The position numbers were made by a program, and so were the translations under genes. The notes below the pieces were generated by a model. It was given only the letters and a program-made list of their open reading frames with translations, did no database searches and had not been told where the DNA came from. This document shows positions 41,636 through 50,778 of a stretch of DNA of 64,000 nt, one piece after another. Position 1 is the first letter of the stretch, and each line of letters begins with the position of its first letter. The stretch is from Flagellimonas_B algarum (GTDB taxonomy: Bacteria; Bacteroidota; Bacteroidia; Flavobacteriales; Flavobacteriaceae), in the NCBI RefSeq assembly GCF_040513375.1, contig NZ_JBEVTG010000001.1, positions 1,488,001 through 1,552,000 of the forward strand, read 5' to 3'.

Positions 41636-43399
41636 CTAGAAGTTGCGTAAAAATGTTGTTAAATCGTCTTCGGGACTTAGGTTGAGCTTCTTTCTTAGTC
41701 GATTTCGACTCATTTTCACCGATGCTGGATTGATGTTTTGAAGGGTGGCGATCTGTTTGGTGTTGAGGTCCAATTTAATAAACGAGCAGAGACGAACCTC
41801 GGTTTTCGTCAAGCCTTCGAACTGTTCGTTCAAACGCGCATAAAACGAACTGCTGAGTTCATCGATTTTATGGTGAAAGGCATCGCTGTCTTTATTGACC
41901 CAGATCTTGTTCTTGATGTCAGCTTCAAGAAGTTCCAATTCCTTAACACGTTTTCGCCCGGTGGCCGCCTTCAGCGTATTCAACCGTTCACCCAATGATT
42001 CGGCCCATTCTTGATTGTTCGAAATGTTGACCGCCATAGTCGTCAGGTCTTTTTTCTTGTATTCGATCTCGGTATTCAAAAGACGGTTCTCTACCTTCTT
42101 TAATTTCAGGTTCTGCCGGTATTTGTAATAGAGAAAGGTCATGAACCCGATGACTCCCAAACTGACCATTAATAAAAGATAGAATTTGGTGTTCTGCTTG
42201 TTCAGCTGACGTTCATAGGCAACCTTTTGCTCGGTTTGTTGTTTATGGAACTGGATGCTATCAGCCAGTTGTTGCTTTTCAAATTCGTAGGTCATCTCGG
42301 CCCGCGTCATTTCTTGGCTACGTTCAATGTTGAACAAGGAGTCTTTTAGGGTCGCGAATCGTTGGTTGTATGACAATGACCTACGGTAGTCGCCAAGGCC
42401 CTCATACGCCCTACCCAAGCAGTTACATGCCATTTTTTGCGAATTGATGGCACCTGAGTTCACGGCCATGTCCAATCCTTTTTGGCAATCGATACGGGCT
42501 TCCACAAAACGCCCCATGGCCAAGAAGTTGTTCCCTCGGTAGATGTAGGCCGAGGTCAGGCCATCGTCATCTTTCATCACCTTTTTGATCTGTAAACCTT
42601 TATTCATGAATTCCAAGGCCTTATCGAAATCCCCCAATTGTGAATATTGGGCACCGAGGTTACTGTAGCCACGAGACTCTGATTTCAAATCACCCAGCTC
42701 CAGCGATAGGGCCACACTTTTTTCGAAATCATCGATAGCCTGTTTGACGTTCCCCAACTGCGCCTGGATCAATCCGATATTGTTGTAGACCAATTGCAAG
42801 CTGTTCTTCATACCCAGCGACTCCTTGATTTCAAGGCTTCTTTGGTAATACCCCAAGGCACGTTTTAAGTTTTTCCAGTCGGAATGCACATTTCCCAAAT
42901 TGTTCAAGGCCCGCGAAATGGTGATCTTATCTTCTAAGGCCTCAGCCTGTTTCAAAGATTGTAGGAGGTAATCCTGTGCCTGCGGATAGTTGCCCAATTC
43001 GTAATATACCGTTCCGATATTGCCCAAAATAATGGCGACCTCTTTTTTCAGGCCAAGGGCTTTGACCATGTCATGGTTGCGGAAAAAGTATTCATGCGCC
43101 TTTTGGTATTGCCCTTGTTCGGCATGGGTTATACCGATCCATTTTAAGGTTTTGGCTTCCCAGGCTTTGTTTCCGACCTGCTCGGCGAAATTCAATACGT
43201 CATGACCGGTTTGTCTTGAGGTTTCCGCACTGGCACCTAATTGCGCTTGCGCCAAGGTGATTCCGTAATGGAAGCGTATCGAATCGGATAGCTGGGTATT
43301 TCCAAAACCGTTTTGCAAGCTATCGAGCCTTTTGTTTTGCCCATGAACCCCGAAAGGAATCAAGAGCAGTAGGGCGCCTATGTAGTACAAAGCCTTCAC
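41636..43399 (-). CDS. TPR protein with membrane segment and C-terminal LuxR-like helix-turn-helix
   Basis: This 587-residue protein has a signal peptide (ALYYIGALLLLIPFGVHGQ), about seven tetratricopeptide repeats at about 60-370 (for example AIILGNIGTVYYELGNYPQA), a short coiled region, one membrane helix (FYLLLMVSLGVIGFMTFLYY), another coiled coil, and a C-terminal HTH (FEGLTKTEVRLCSFIKLDLN, IATLQNINPASVKMSRNRLR). The TPR part would lie in the periplasm and the DNA-binding end in the cytoplasm. Proteins of this build are common in Flavobacteriaceae and poorly understood. It lies upstream of mddA on the same strand. Confidence 0.88.
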   Translation of the reverse strand: MKALYYIGALLLLIPFGVHGQNKRLDSLQNGFGNTQLSDSIRFHYGITLAQAQLGASAETSRQTGHDVLNFAEQVGNKAWEAKTLKWIGITHAEQGQYQKAHEYFFRNHDMVKALGLKKEVAIILGNIGTVYYELGNYPQAQDYLLQSLKQAEALEDKITISRALNNLGNVHSDWKNLKRALGYYQRSLEIKESLGMKNSLQLVYNNIGLIQAQLGNVKQAIDDFEKSVALSLELGDLKSESRGYSNLGAQYSQLGDFDKALEFMNKGLQIKKVMKDDDGLTSAYIYRGNNFLAMGRFVEARIDCQKGLDMAVNSGAINSQKMACNCLGRAYEGLGDYRRSLSYNQRFATLKDSLFNIERSQEMTRAEMTYEFEKQQLADSIQFHKQQTEQKVAYERQLNKQNTKFYLLLMVSLGVIGFMTFLYYKYRQNLKLKKVENRLLNTEIEYKKKDLTTMAVNISNNQEWAESLGERLNTLKAATGRKRVKELELLEADIKNKIWVNKDSDAFHHKIDELSSSFYARLNEQFEGLTKTEVRLCSFIKLDLNTKQIATLQNINPASVKMSRNRLRKKLNLSPEDDLTTFLRNF

Positions 43400-43506
43400 C
43401 GGTCGGTTGATTTACCTCCTAAATTAAGGATTCTTACCCAAAGCTGAACGTTAGACAAGATCCAACTCCCGTGCGTAAGGTCAGTGCGAGACTATTGCAT
43501 CACACC

Positions 43507-44424
43507 TTAGGAAAAGGTGACCAATATATTGCCCTTTTTACGCCCCGAATCCACATAGTGATGGGCCTTGACGATATCATTGAGATCGAACTCCCGGTCA
43601 ATGTAAGAGGTCAGTTTCCCGGATTGGTAAAGGGCGATTACTGTTTTCAATTGTGCGGATTTCTCTTGGGTGATCATGTTTACCGAAACGAAGTTCCCTT
43701 CGGGTCGCAACACTTTTTTCGCCAATTTTTTGGAAGTTTTGCCAACGGCGTCAAAGATGACATCATAAGCTGTCTCCCCTTTATGGTACTTGGTTTCCGT
43801 ATAATCGATTACATGATCCGCCCCTAGGGACTTTACCATATCGAAATTAGGTCGACTGCAAACAGCTGTAACCTTGGCCCCTGAATTTTTGCCCAATTGA
43901 ACGGCATAGCTGCCGACACTTCCCGAGGCTCCATAGACCAAAAGGTTTTGGTCTTTGGCAAGGCCTGCCTTATCCAAAAGAAAAAACGCGGTCATCGCCC
44001 CGATAGGAAGGGCGGCGATCTCTTTTTGGGCCATCGCCGCAGGGATCACTTCAAGAACCCCGTGTTTCCATGTTTGGGGTACGCAGACGTATTCGGCATG
44101 TGCTCCGGTCGGTAGCATGGTCGTGGTACCCAAGACATGATCGCCGGTCCGTATCGAAGTCACGCGATTCCCGATCGCTTCGATCCTGCCGACGAATTCA
44201 TGGCCGAGGATTTGTTTTTTGGGTTTGAACAAGCCGAATAACAATCGGGCCGGTAACCAAAACAAAGGAGGAAAATCGGAAGCCCTTAATCGGCAATCCC
44301 CTGATGTGACCGTGGTGGCCAAGACTTTGACCAGAACTTCATCGGGTTTGGGTCGGGGCTTGTCCATGTCGGTGATCTTGACCACTTCGGGAGCTCCATA
44401 TGAAGTATATCGTGCCGCTTTCAT
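43507..44424 (-). CDS. NAD(P)-dependent quinone oxidoreductase-like MDR protein
   Basis: This 305-residue medium-chain dehydrogenase has GHEFVGRIEAIGNRVTS, VLGTTTMLPTGAHAEYVCVP, the Rossmann motif LVYGASGSVGSYAVQLGK and ADHVIDYTETKYHKGETAYD. It lacks the cysteine-rich structural zinc loop, so it belongs to the zinc-independent quinone oxidoreductase group. It could reduce quinones or enones. Confidence 0.88.
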   Translation of the reverse strand: MKAARYTSYGAPEVVKITDMDKPRPKPDEVLVKVLATTVTSGDCRLRASDFPPLFWLPARLLFGLFKPKKQILGHEFVGRIEAIGNRVTSIRTGDHVLGTTTMLPTGAHAEYVCVPQTWKHGVLEVIPAAMAQKEIAALPIGAMTAFFLLDKAGLAKDQNLLVYGASGSVGSYAVQLGKNSGAKVTAVCSRPNFDMVKSLGADHVIDYTETKYHKGETAYDVIFDAVGKTSKKLAKKVLRPEGNFVSVNMITQEKSAQLKTVIALYQSGKLTSYIDREFDLNDIVKAHHYVDSGRKKGNILVTFS

Positions 44425-44461
44425 TGCTACCTTAAAGGTACGAAGGAATCACAGTTTCCGG

Positions 44462-45505
44462 TTAAGGGTCCAAGCCTTCCAACCAATTTTTCATGGCGTC
44501 TAAATACCCTTCGGGTCGGATGTAGGGCAGCTCGTTGTCTTGGAACTCGAAAAAGCCTCCGGTTTCGCAAATGAAAAGGTTGTGGTTGGCTTCCGGATAG
44601 GTGATCAAGGTCAATTTTCCTTGGGGTCCGAGGGTCTCTTCGTAAATCCTTTTCGTCCTTCGCCATTCCACGTTTTTGTCCTTTCCCCCAAAAATCGCCA
44701 AAACCGGGCATTCGATTTGTGATAGGGTACTTTCGAAATCGGCGAGGTAGATCTGTTGCCCCGTGACCGGATCAAACGCTTCGTTCATAAAGCGGGGTTG
44801 GTACGCTTCATAGTCTGACTTGGTGGTTTCGCGATAGTTATTGAAACGTTTTAAAAAAGAGGTCTTTCGGAGGTTTTGGGTCGCGGCCTGGGCCGCCTCA
44901 AAACTACCCCCGGAGTGCACGATCCTATTGCCTTCGGCCCATTCTTCGACGATTAGATCTACCGAATCTTTCGGCATACCCCCAAGTAAAAGATTTTCTT
45001 GCAAGAGATAATTGAAGTTTTCTCGAGCGTATACCCCGGAAACCGAAATCCAAAATTTGATATCCTTTCGGGTATTGATGACCAGTGGGTTGATCCAACC
45101 GGCTCGGCTGATACCCCAAAGCCCGATCGTATGGGCACCAGCGATATCTTTGGTTTTAAGCGCTTGTATAGCCGCGAGTACTTCCTCGGCACTGTTTCGT
45201 ACTGGTTGGTTGTAGTCGAAGGTACCTTCACTTTTCCCACATCCTTGTTTGTCATACATATAAGTCGCGTATCCAGCTTGGGTAAGGGCTTGGCGAACAT
45301 CACCATGCCAGTTTTGGGCTACGGCATTCGTGCGGCCAGAACCGTGTACGACCAAGACCACCCCTTTTGGCGGTTGCTCGGGTTGTGTCAACACCCCGTG
45401 TAGGGTCTGGTTTTCGAATTCGAAACTGAACTCGCTGATTTTTTGCTGTGCATAGGTCAAAGACCAAGCCGCGAACATACCGATACAAAGTAGTTTTTTC
45501 ATCAT
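44462..45505 (-). CDS. Secreted alpha/beta hydrolase (dienelactone / acyl-peptide hydrolase-like)
   Basis: This 347-residue protein has a signal peptide (LLCIGMFAAWSLTYAQQ) and an alpha/beta hydrolase fold: GVVLVVHGSGRTNAVAQNW with the oxyanion loop, GLWGISRAGWINPL with the nucleophile serine, FGGKDKNVEW with an acid and YPEANHNLF with the histidine. It most resembles BAAT/acyl-CoA thioester and serine aminopeptidase-like secreted hydrolases. The substrate is unknown. Confidence 0.85.
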   Translation of the reverse strand: MMKKLLCIGMFAAWSLTYAQQKISEFSFEFENQTLHGVLTQPEQPPKGVVLVVHGSGRTNAVAQNWHGDVRQALTQAGYATYMYDKQGCGKSEGTFDYNQPVRNSAEEVLAAIQALKTKDIAGAHTIGLWGISRAGWINPLVINTRKDIKFWISVSGVYARENFNYLLQENLLLGGMPKDSVDLIVEEWAEGNRIVHSGGSFEAAQAATQNLRKTSFLKRFNNYRETTKSDYEAYQPRFMNEAFDPVTGQQIYLADFESTLSQIECPVLAIFGGKDKNVEWRRTKRIYEETLGPQGKLTLITYPEANHNLFICETGGFFEFQDNELPYIRPEGYLDAMKNWLEGLDP

Positions 45506-45641
45506 AGGAGGGCACTCGATTTCCTTAAGGAGAGGTATTTATGCCAAACGTTACAGTAGGGCCTTATTTTTCAAGAAGAGTTGTTTTTTTGATTGTATTG
45601 GCACAACATTTCAAAGGCTTTTCAGCTTAAGGGCTTCCTTC

Positions 45642-46028
45642 TTACCTTCGATACGTTTCCGTGAAACAATCGGCACAGTCACCGATCAACACCAGTTGAT
45701 CCCCTTCCCAAGCGATGATGCTACGAAAGCCATTTTCCTGGACCACCATTTCCCTGGGTTCGTTATACAGCTGCGATTCTTGGGTGCTGATGAAATAGTC
45801 GACAGTCGCGGTCAACACTCCATTGCGATAGGTACGGATGGTTGTGGAACTGATCTCAAGACGTCGTGTACTACCTGTACTTTCCGGTGTTTCGGTTTGT
45901 CCGGCGATACCCCCTGAAGAACCGACCCATTGCCAGCTGCCGAGGATGCTTTGTGTTTGGGCTTCGTCAGTTTCATCGGAGCATGCGATCAGACATAAGA
46001 ACAAAAAGGCGGGAAGTACACGTTTCAT
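45642..46028 (-). CDS. Small lipocalin-like lipoprotein
   Basis: This 128-residue lipoprotein (lipobox LIAC) contains ILGSWQWVGSSGGIAGQ and a run of beta strands (RRLEISSTTIRTYRNGVLTA and related), like the small lipocalin-type domains frequent in Bacteroidota. A C-terminal pair DCADC could form a disulphide. Function unknown. Confidence 0.7.
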   Translation of the reverse strand: MKRVLPAFLFLCLIACSDETDEAQTQSILGSWQWVGSSGGIAGQTETPESTGSTRRLEISSTTIRTYRNGVLTATVDYFISTQESQLYNEPREMVVQENGFRSIIAWEGDQLVLIGDCADCFTETYRR

Positions 46029-46123
46029 ATTGGTGGTTTTGGATAAGGTACGGCTTTGGCGTTTTCGTTGCGTTTGAGGTTGGGAAACCCTCGTAAAGTC
46101 GTATGCTTATTGCGACAGGGCAT

Positions 46124-46147
46124 AAAAAAACCGGGGTAAGACCCCGG
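46124..46147 (-). terminator. Rho-independent terminator after the SH3 gene
   Basis: On the minus strand CCGGGGT pairs with ACCCCGG around three bases and is followed by seven T. It ends the transcript of the SH3-domain gene 20 bases after its stop. Confidence 0.85.
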
Positions 46148-46166
46148 TGTTCTTTGCAATTGCTTC

Positions 46167-46973
46167 CTAGCGGTTTTGGGCCAGATCCAAACCCTGTGGG
46201 GTCCAAATCAATTCTTTGGTTTCCACACTGGTTTTTTTCCAATTCGCCGCTTCGTCGAAGTACTCGCCCACCTCCTTTTTATACCGGATCTTACCGGCGA
46301 CCCCATGGGCATCATCCGGAAAAATAAAGGCTTCCGAAATAAAGTAGGCTCCGGCATCATGTACTTGTGAAAGTCGAGCCACCGTGTGTAGACGCCCTTG
46401 CTGCTGGAACAAGTAAATTCCGCCGCCTTCAACGCCACAGGCGTCCGCCACATAATCGACCCACACCATACCGTCGATACCCGTCAACCCTTTGGTGCCC
46501 AACATGTTCAAGTAAAATTGATCATTGCCCAATCGAATGGCTTTCTCCGAAAAACCGCCTTCAGCTTTTAACGACCGAATCACCAATTGGGAAACCCCTC
46601 CGACTTGGGCCCGGCCGAAGAAATGATCGATACCGTTGATGGTCAGCTTCTCCAACGCCAAGAGACCCCCGAGTACATAGCCTTCGGTGCCTTTGTAATC
46701 GACCTTGTAGTAGTGGTGGTCCATGCCTTTGTATCGCCATGAATTGTCATGCCGTTCGATAACCGACATATGGGAACCGATCGATAAGGTCTTCAATACC
46801 TTGGCATCGGTAGTCGGTGATTCCCGAAGTTGGACCTGATCCCCAAAAAGATAAACGATTTGCCCGGGTTCAAACCCACATTCGTCTTCAAGACAATGCA
46901 ATTTGTTTTGGGCATTCGCGAACAAACAGATGGCTAGTAAGGTAAGGATGGATAACATCTGTTTTGTTTTCAT
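46167..46973 (-). CDS. Secreted SH3-domain protein
   Basis: This 268-residue protein has a signal peptide (LTLLAICLFANAQ) and an N-terminal bacterial SH3 domain at about 35-112 (GDQVQLRESPTTDAKVLKTL, NSWRYKGMDHHYYKV). The remaining 150 residues do not match a family I know; they contain VDYVADACGVEGGGIYLF and repeated strands. Bacterial SH3 domains often bind peptidoglycan, so an envelope role is possible. Confidence 0.8.
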   Translation of the reverse strand: MKTKQMLSILTLLAICLFANAQNKLHCLEDECGFEPGQIVYLFGDQVQLRESPTTDAKVLKTLSIGSHMSVIERHDNSWRYKGMDHHYYKVDYKGTEGYVLGGLLALEKLTINGIDHFFGRAQVGGVSQLVIRSLKAEGGFSEKAIRLGNDQFYLNMLGTKGLTGIDGMVWVDYVADACGVEGGGIYLFQQQGRLHTVARLSQVHDAGAYFISEAFIFPDDAHGVAGKIRYKKEVGEYFDEAANWKKTSVETKELIWTPQGLDLAQNR

Positions 46974-47140
46974 CGATTTTGAATTAAATGATTAAAGAAC
47001 TTTATATACCTACTTCACTATCACCGGCCTTGGTTGTTCCTATCGATGAAAACCCCTAATTATCCGTTGTACTACATCAATTACGAAATCCTTAACAGAA
47101 GTATCCTCCGTTGCTATAGCAGCGAAAAAGTAAAGATGAT

Positions 47141-48322
47141 CTATGTCGTGCCCCTCGACGTATCGGAAAAAAGACGAAAGCATCCAAAAACGGGACCGAG
47201 GGCGAGTAGGGCGAACCACCAAATGGAATCCGGTGAGATCAACAAGCGGGACAAGAGTTCGATACTGACGATGGTTATGGTGAATCCGATTCCATTGACA
47301 ATGGTCAAGGCGGTTCCTTTCAGGGGCAAGGGTGCATTTTGAGCAACAAGGGTAGCGAATAGGGGTGAATCGGCGATGACCACCATCCCCCAAAACAAAA
47401 AGAAGGATAAAAACAACCAGGGTGGTGCTATTTGAAACAATAACGGACAAAGCAAGCAACAGCAACCCGAAAGCAATAGGGCGGTGCGGGCTACTTTTTT
47501 CGTGCCCAGTCCGCTGCCTAGGTATCCGGCGAGAACGCAGGCAAGGGCCCCACAAGCAATTCCGGCAAAACTCCAAAACGAAACGGCGAATGCAGTTTGT
47601 TGTATGGAATTATAGGATTGCAGTAGCCATGGAATAAAGGTCCAAAACGCATAAAGCTCCCACATATGTCCGAAATAACCAAAGGCGGCCGATCGAAAAG
47701 TATGGTTTTTGAAAACTGATAGAAAAGCGTTCCATTGCACCGGCGCCCCTGACTTACGATAAGGGCCGTTTGGTACCAAGGCCCAAAGCAGTAGCCCGCC
47801 TATCGCCGCTAGGGCCGAAGTTGCTTGAACTACCGTCTGCCAGGGTAATTCTTGGCCCCAAAACTTCAGTAGGTGCGGAAAAGCGGTTCCCAATACCAGG
47901 GCCCCGACCAGATAACCAAGTGAAGTTCCCAGGCCTTTTTCGAAGTAATCGGAGGCTATTTTCATTCCAACGGGGTAAATACCGGCTAAAAAGAATCCGG
48001 TGAAAAACCGACTGATCCATAAGGAAGGTAGGGTGTGTTCGGGCCAAAGTAGCGCTAAATTGCAACAACTGCCCAGTAACGCGCAGATCAAAAAGACCCG
48101 GGCCGGGGCGAATCGATCGGTCAATGTGGCCATGGCGAATAACAAAGTTCCCGCGATAAACCCGAACTGTACCGATGCGGTCAATGTTCCGGTTGCCGTG
48201 TGCTGTAAATCGAAGGCCGATAACAACGAAGGCATCACGGCATTGCTCGCGAACCATAGCGAGGTGCAGCAAAATTGAGCCAGTACAATGACCGGTAAGA
48301 TGTGGGGTTTGACCGTCGCCAC
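47141..48322 (-). CDS. MFS transporter
   Basis: This 393-residue major facilitator protein has about 12 membrane helices, with SLWFASNAVMPSLLSAF in helix 1, ATLTDRFAPARVF in the helix 2-3 loop and GYFGHMWELYAFWTFIPW in the second half. Members of this group are annotated as drug or nitrate/sugar-like permeases, and the substrate cannot be inferred. It is separated by one base from the bestrophin gene and may be coupled to it. Confidence 0.88.
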   Translation of the reverse strand: MATVKPHILPVIVLAQFCCTSLWFASNAVMPSLLSAFDLQHTATGTLTASVQFGFIAGTLLFAMATLTDRFAPARVFLICALLGSCCNLALLWPEHTLPSLWISRFFTGFFLAGIYPVGMKIASDYFEKGLGTSLGYLVGALVLGTAFPHLLKFWGQELPWQTVVQATSALAAIGGLLLWALVPNGPYRKSGAPVQWNAFLSVFKNHTFRSAAFGYFGHMWELYAFWTFIPWLLQSYNSIQQTAFAVSFWSFAGIACGALACVLAGYLGSGLGTKKVARTALLLSGCCCLLCPLLFQIAPPWLFLSFFLFWGMVVIADSPLFATLVAQNAPLPLKGTALTIVNGIGFTITIVSIELLSRLLISPDSIWWFALLALGPVFGCFRLFSDTSRGTT

Positions 48323-48323
48323 A

Positions 48324-49349
48324 CTACATCAGGATTCCGTTTTTCGCTTGAATGGCTGGCGGAAGATCGGTTTCACCCAACATTTCACGTAGATCGATTT
48401 CAATCGTGCGGCACAAGGAAAGCATCGGGATGTCATTCCCCATTCCGGAGAACGGATTTTCCGAATAGTCACCGATGAGTTCCATACTGATGTACACCCA
48501 TCCGATCAGTGCGGTCAAGGGTACCGATAAAAAGAACCCAAGATCGCCCGTATGCATGAGCTCAGGGATCATACTAAACGGCAATAAGAGCAAAAAAATC
48601 CAAATAAAGACGTTGCTGATATTGGCATATTGTCGCGGTAGCGGAAATTTTTTGATGCGTTCGCATTTGCCTTGATGTTCATAAAAATGATAGAGCACTT
48701 GCATCATTTCCATATGCCGAAAATCATCAATGAGGTTGTCGGCCCTTAACTTGCGAAGATCACGGGCCTGTTCATTAATGATTTGGGTGGCGGTATTCAC
48801 ATGACCCACCAACCGATCGTGTTCCTGGGGCGGCAACAGATCTTTGAGTTCGACCCGGGTCACTTCGTCATCGACAAGACCGATTCCAAACTTCTTTTGG
48901 TACATCCTTCCAACTTTGCCCGTCGCGCCTTTTTGACTGGAATGTTCCCAACTGGTGGCGACCAAAAGTTGGCTTCGTAAGGCGTACAACCAGGCGATAT
49001 GGCGGTAGATCAGCCGTTGTTTTATCATGGCGAGATCTTGACCGTTCGGGTGGAACTGTTCGGTAACGAATCCGTCTACGTAGGAGCCCCAAGCCCTACT
49101 ACTGTTCACAATGGCTCCCCAGATTTTTCGCGCTTCCCACAGACGATCGTAGGCACTGTTGTTTTTGAAACTGATGTAAAAGGCCACTGCCGTACCAATG
49201 ACCGAAATGGGCAACCACGGAATGGTTATGGTGATGACGCCGATTCGGTATAAATAAGCGATCAGGGCGGCACCGAGCAATAAATAGGTGATGTGGTGCC
49301 ATGTCCATCGGAGGATACGGGAAAACTTAATGCTCTTGGTTATGATCAT
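48324..49349 (-). CDS. Bestrophin family ion channel
   Basis: This 341-residue protein matches bacterial bestrophins: FSRILRWTWHHITYLLLGAA, ISVIGTAVAFYISFKNNSAYDRLWEARKIWG (in two parts), and HTGDLGFFLSVPLTALIGW. These form pentameric anion or cation channels in the inner membrane. It sits 10 bases after a VOC gene and one base before the MFS gene, all on one strand. Confidence 0.92.
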   Translation of the reverse strand: MIITKSIKFSRILRWTWHHITYLLLGAALIAYLYRIGVITITIPWLPISVIGTAVAFYISFKNNSAYDRLWEARKIWGAIVNSSRAWGSYVDGFVTEQFHPNGQDLAMIKQRLIYRHIAWLYALRSQLLVATSWEHSSQKGATGKVGRMYQKKFGIGLVDDEVTRVELKDLLPPQEHDRLVGHVNTATQIINEQARDLRKLRADNLIDDFRHMEMMQVLYHFYEHQGKCERIKKFPLPRQYANISNVFIWIFLLLLPFSMIPELMHTGDLGFFLSVPLTALIGWVYISMELIGDYSENPFSGMGNDIPMLSLCRTIEIDLREMLGETDLPPAIQAKNGILM

Positions 49350-49359
49350 GAGGTATGGT

Positions 49360-49788
49360 TTAGGTGTTGTATGGTTCGGTTACTTGGCGCTTCGAAATCC
49401 ACCAGTAGTTTCCATGCAGATCGATGATGCCTCCTTGATAATCGCCATAATCCATGGCCATGGGGGCAAAACAATTGGTTGCACCATGACGCAAGGCGCG
49501 TTGGTATACGCTATCTACATTGTCGACATAAACGTATAAGGCGGTTCGCATGTTCTCGAACTCGCCCCGTGCTTGACTGATCATCAAACAACTATCTCCG
49601 ATTTGTAGGATGCAATTGGCGATTTCACCATTGGCTTTGTTCACCGTACGGTTCAGTTCTTTAGCATCGAAGGCATTTTCAAGAAAGGTGATTTGCGATT
49701 CAGGCGAAGCGACGAATAGATAGGCATTCAAGGTGTGAAAGCCCGGGGGCCTGTAGGTTGTGAATCGGGCGCGGTCATTTACGGTCAT
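49360..49788 (-). CDS. VOC family protein, PhnB-like
   Basis: This 142-residue protein starts at the ATG at 49788. It is a single glyoxalase/bleomycin-resistance-like fold of the PhnB type: HTLNAYLFVASPESQITFLENAF, ANCILQIGDSCLMISQA, and DYGDYQGGIIDLHGNYWWI. The fold may bind a metal, but the usual metal histidines are not all evident. It is the first gene of a run with the bestrophin and MFS genes. Confidence 0.82.
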   Translation of the reverse strand: MTVNDRARFTTYRPPGFHTLNAYLFVASPESQITFLENAFDAKELNRTVNKANGEIANCILQIGDSCLMISQARGEFENMRTALYVYVDNVDSVYQRALRHGATNCFAPMAMDYGDYQGGIIDLHGNYWWISKRQVTEPYNT

Positions 49789-49844
49789 GGTCGGTGACGG
49801 TTTGGTTTCCTTTACCAAGATAGCAAATCGGAATTTGGTAGGCT

Positions 49845-49888
49845 TAAAAAAGAAAACCCCCGACACGCGCAGGGCGTACCGAGGGTTT
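49845..49888 (-). terminator. Terminator after the Spy-like gene
   Basis: On the minus strand AAACCCTCG pairs with CGGGGGTTT (one G-T pair), and the enclosed bases extend the stem, with a loop CCTGC. A T-rich tail (TTCTTTTTT) follows. It ends the Spy-like transcript 18 bases after the stop. Confidence 0.75.
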
Positions 49889-49905
49889 CACATCAACAAA
49901 AAACA

Positions 49906-50334
49906 CTACCTGCTGCGCCCTTCGCGCTGCATGCTTCTTTTAGTCTTCATTTTTCGATGGAGGTTCAGCTTTTTCCATAACTGGAATTGCTCATCGGTCA
50001 AAATTTCCTTCAATTGCTGTTGATGGGCGATTTGCCGATCCAGACGTTCGTTCTGTAATTCGAATAACTCGTCGGCTGACGGTTTTCCGTCTCTTTTTTC
50101 GCGGGCTGCCATTTTGGACTTCCTGAATTCGGCCTCGGCAACATTGATATCGAAAAGTTGTTGTTGTTGCGACTCGTCGAGGTCAAGGGCCAAGGTCATT
50201 TTTTTGGTGTGCAGCGTGGCAACTTGTTCGGCTGAAAGTTCTTTTAAAACCTGTTTCTTGGAATGGTGGCGGTTTTGTTGGGCGAACCCGCTAAAGCCCA
50301 TGACCAAAGCGAGGGCCAGAATGATTTTTTTCAT
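49906..50334 (-). CDS. Spy/CpxP-like periplasmic protein
   Basis: This 142-residue protein has a signal peptide (IILALALVMGFSGFAQQ) followed by long amphipathic helices with repeated L/I-x-x-x-Q patterns, such as LSAEQVATLHTKKMTLALDL and LKEILTDEQFQLWKKL. That is the LTxxQ-type helical fold of Spy and CpxP chaperones. The C-terminus is rich in Arg and Lys. It probably acts in periplasmic protein folding or metal stress. Confidence 0.78.
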   Translation of the reverse strand: MKKIILALALVMGFSGFAQQNRHHSKKQVLKELSAEQVATLHTKKMTLALDLDESQQQQLFDINVAEAEFRKSKMAAREKRDGKPSADELFELQNERLDRQIAHQQQLKEILTDEQFQLWKKLNLHRKMKTKRSMQREGRSR

Positions 50335-50432
50335 GATCTTGAATTTTACGATTTATCCGTATGACCATGAACGCGCCCATTGGTTTAATGGGGCTATTGG
50401 GTTTGTGAAGCTTTTAACAGAAAGAAGGGAAG

Positions 50433-50621
50433 TTATTGACCGTCTGCCTCGGATTCGTTCAGTGGCTCGTCTTCCAGACGATCTTCCAGTTCGATGTCGG
50501 TAACTTGTTCTGAAGCCAATTCAAGTTGCAGTCGGTCTTGTTGTTGTAAGTCGTAGTAATAATAGCCTGCCGCGAGAAAACCGCATAGATAGATCAGGCT
50601 TTTAATTTTATAGGCTTTCAT
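50433..50621 (-). CDS. Small single-helix membrane protein
   Basis: This 62-residue protein has one N-terminal membrane helix (SLIYLCGFLAAGYYYYDL) and a strongly acidic tail (DIELEDRLEDEPLNESEADG). It has no known family. It lies 98 bases upstream of the Spy-like gene on the same strand. The opposite charge of its tail and the basic Spy-like C-terminus may be related. Confidence 0.55.
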   Translation of the reverse strand: MKAYKIKSLIYLCGFLAAGYYYYDLQQQDRLQLELASEQVTDIELEDRLEDEPLNESEADGQ

Positions 50622-50724
50622 AACGTCAGATTTGGTTTACACAAAGTAGCAAAAAACCAGGTCGATTTCTTTAAATTGTTGTGAAGCGCCAATTCCTGTA
50701 GGTCAATTGCAGATTACCATAGAC

Positions 50725-50755
50725 AAAAAAAGCGGCGAATTTTCGATTCGCCGCT
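50725..50755 (-). terminator. Terminator after the DUF5117-type protease
   Basis: On the minus strand AGCGGCGAAT pairs perfectly with ATTCGCCGCT around CGAAA, and six more T follow. This is a textbook intrinsic terminator 24 bases after the protease stop. Confidence 0.9.
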
Positions 50756-50778
50756 ATGTTTCATTGTAAAAGCCGATT

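Noticed and set aside
47040..47576. A 178-codon minus-strand frame overlapping the MFS gene in another frame
   Set aside because: It overlaps the MFS transporter, is rich in Arg and His as off-frame translations are, and has no recognisable domain.
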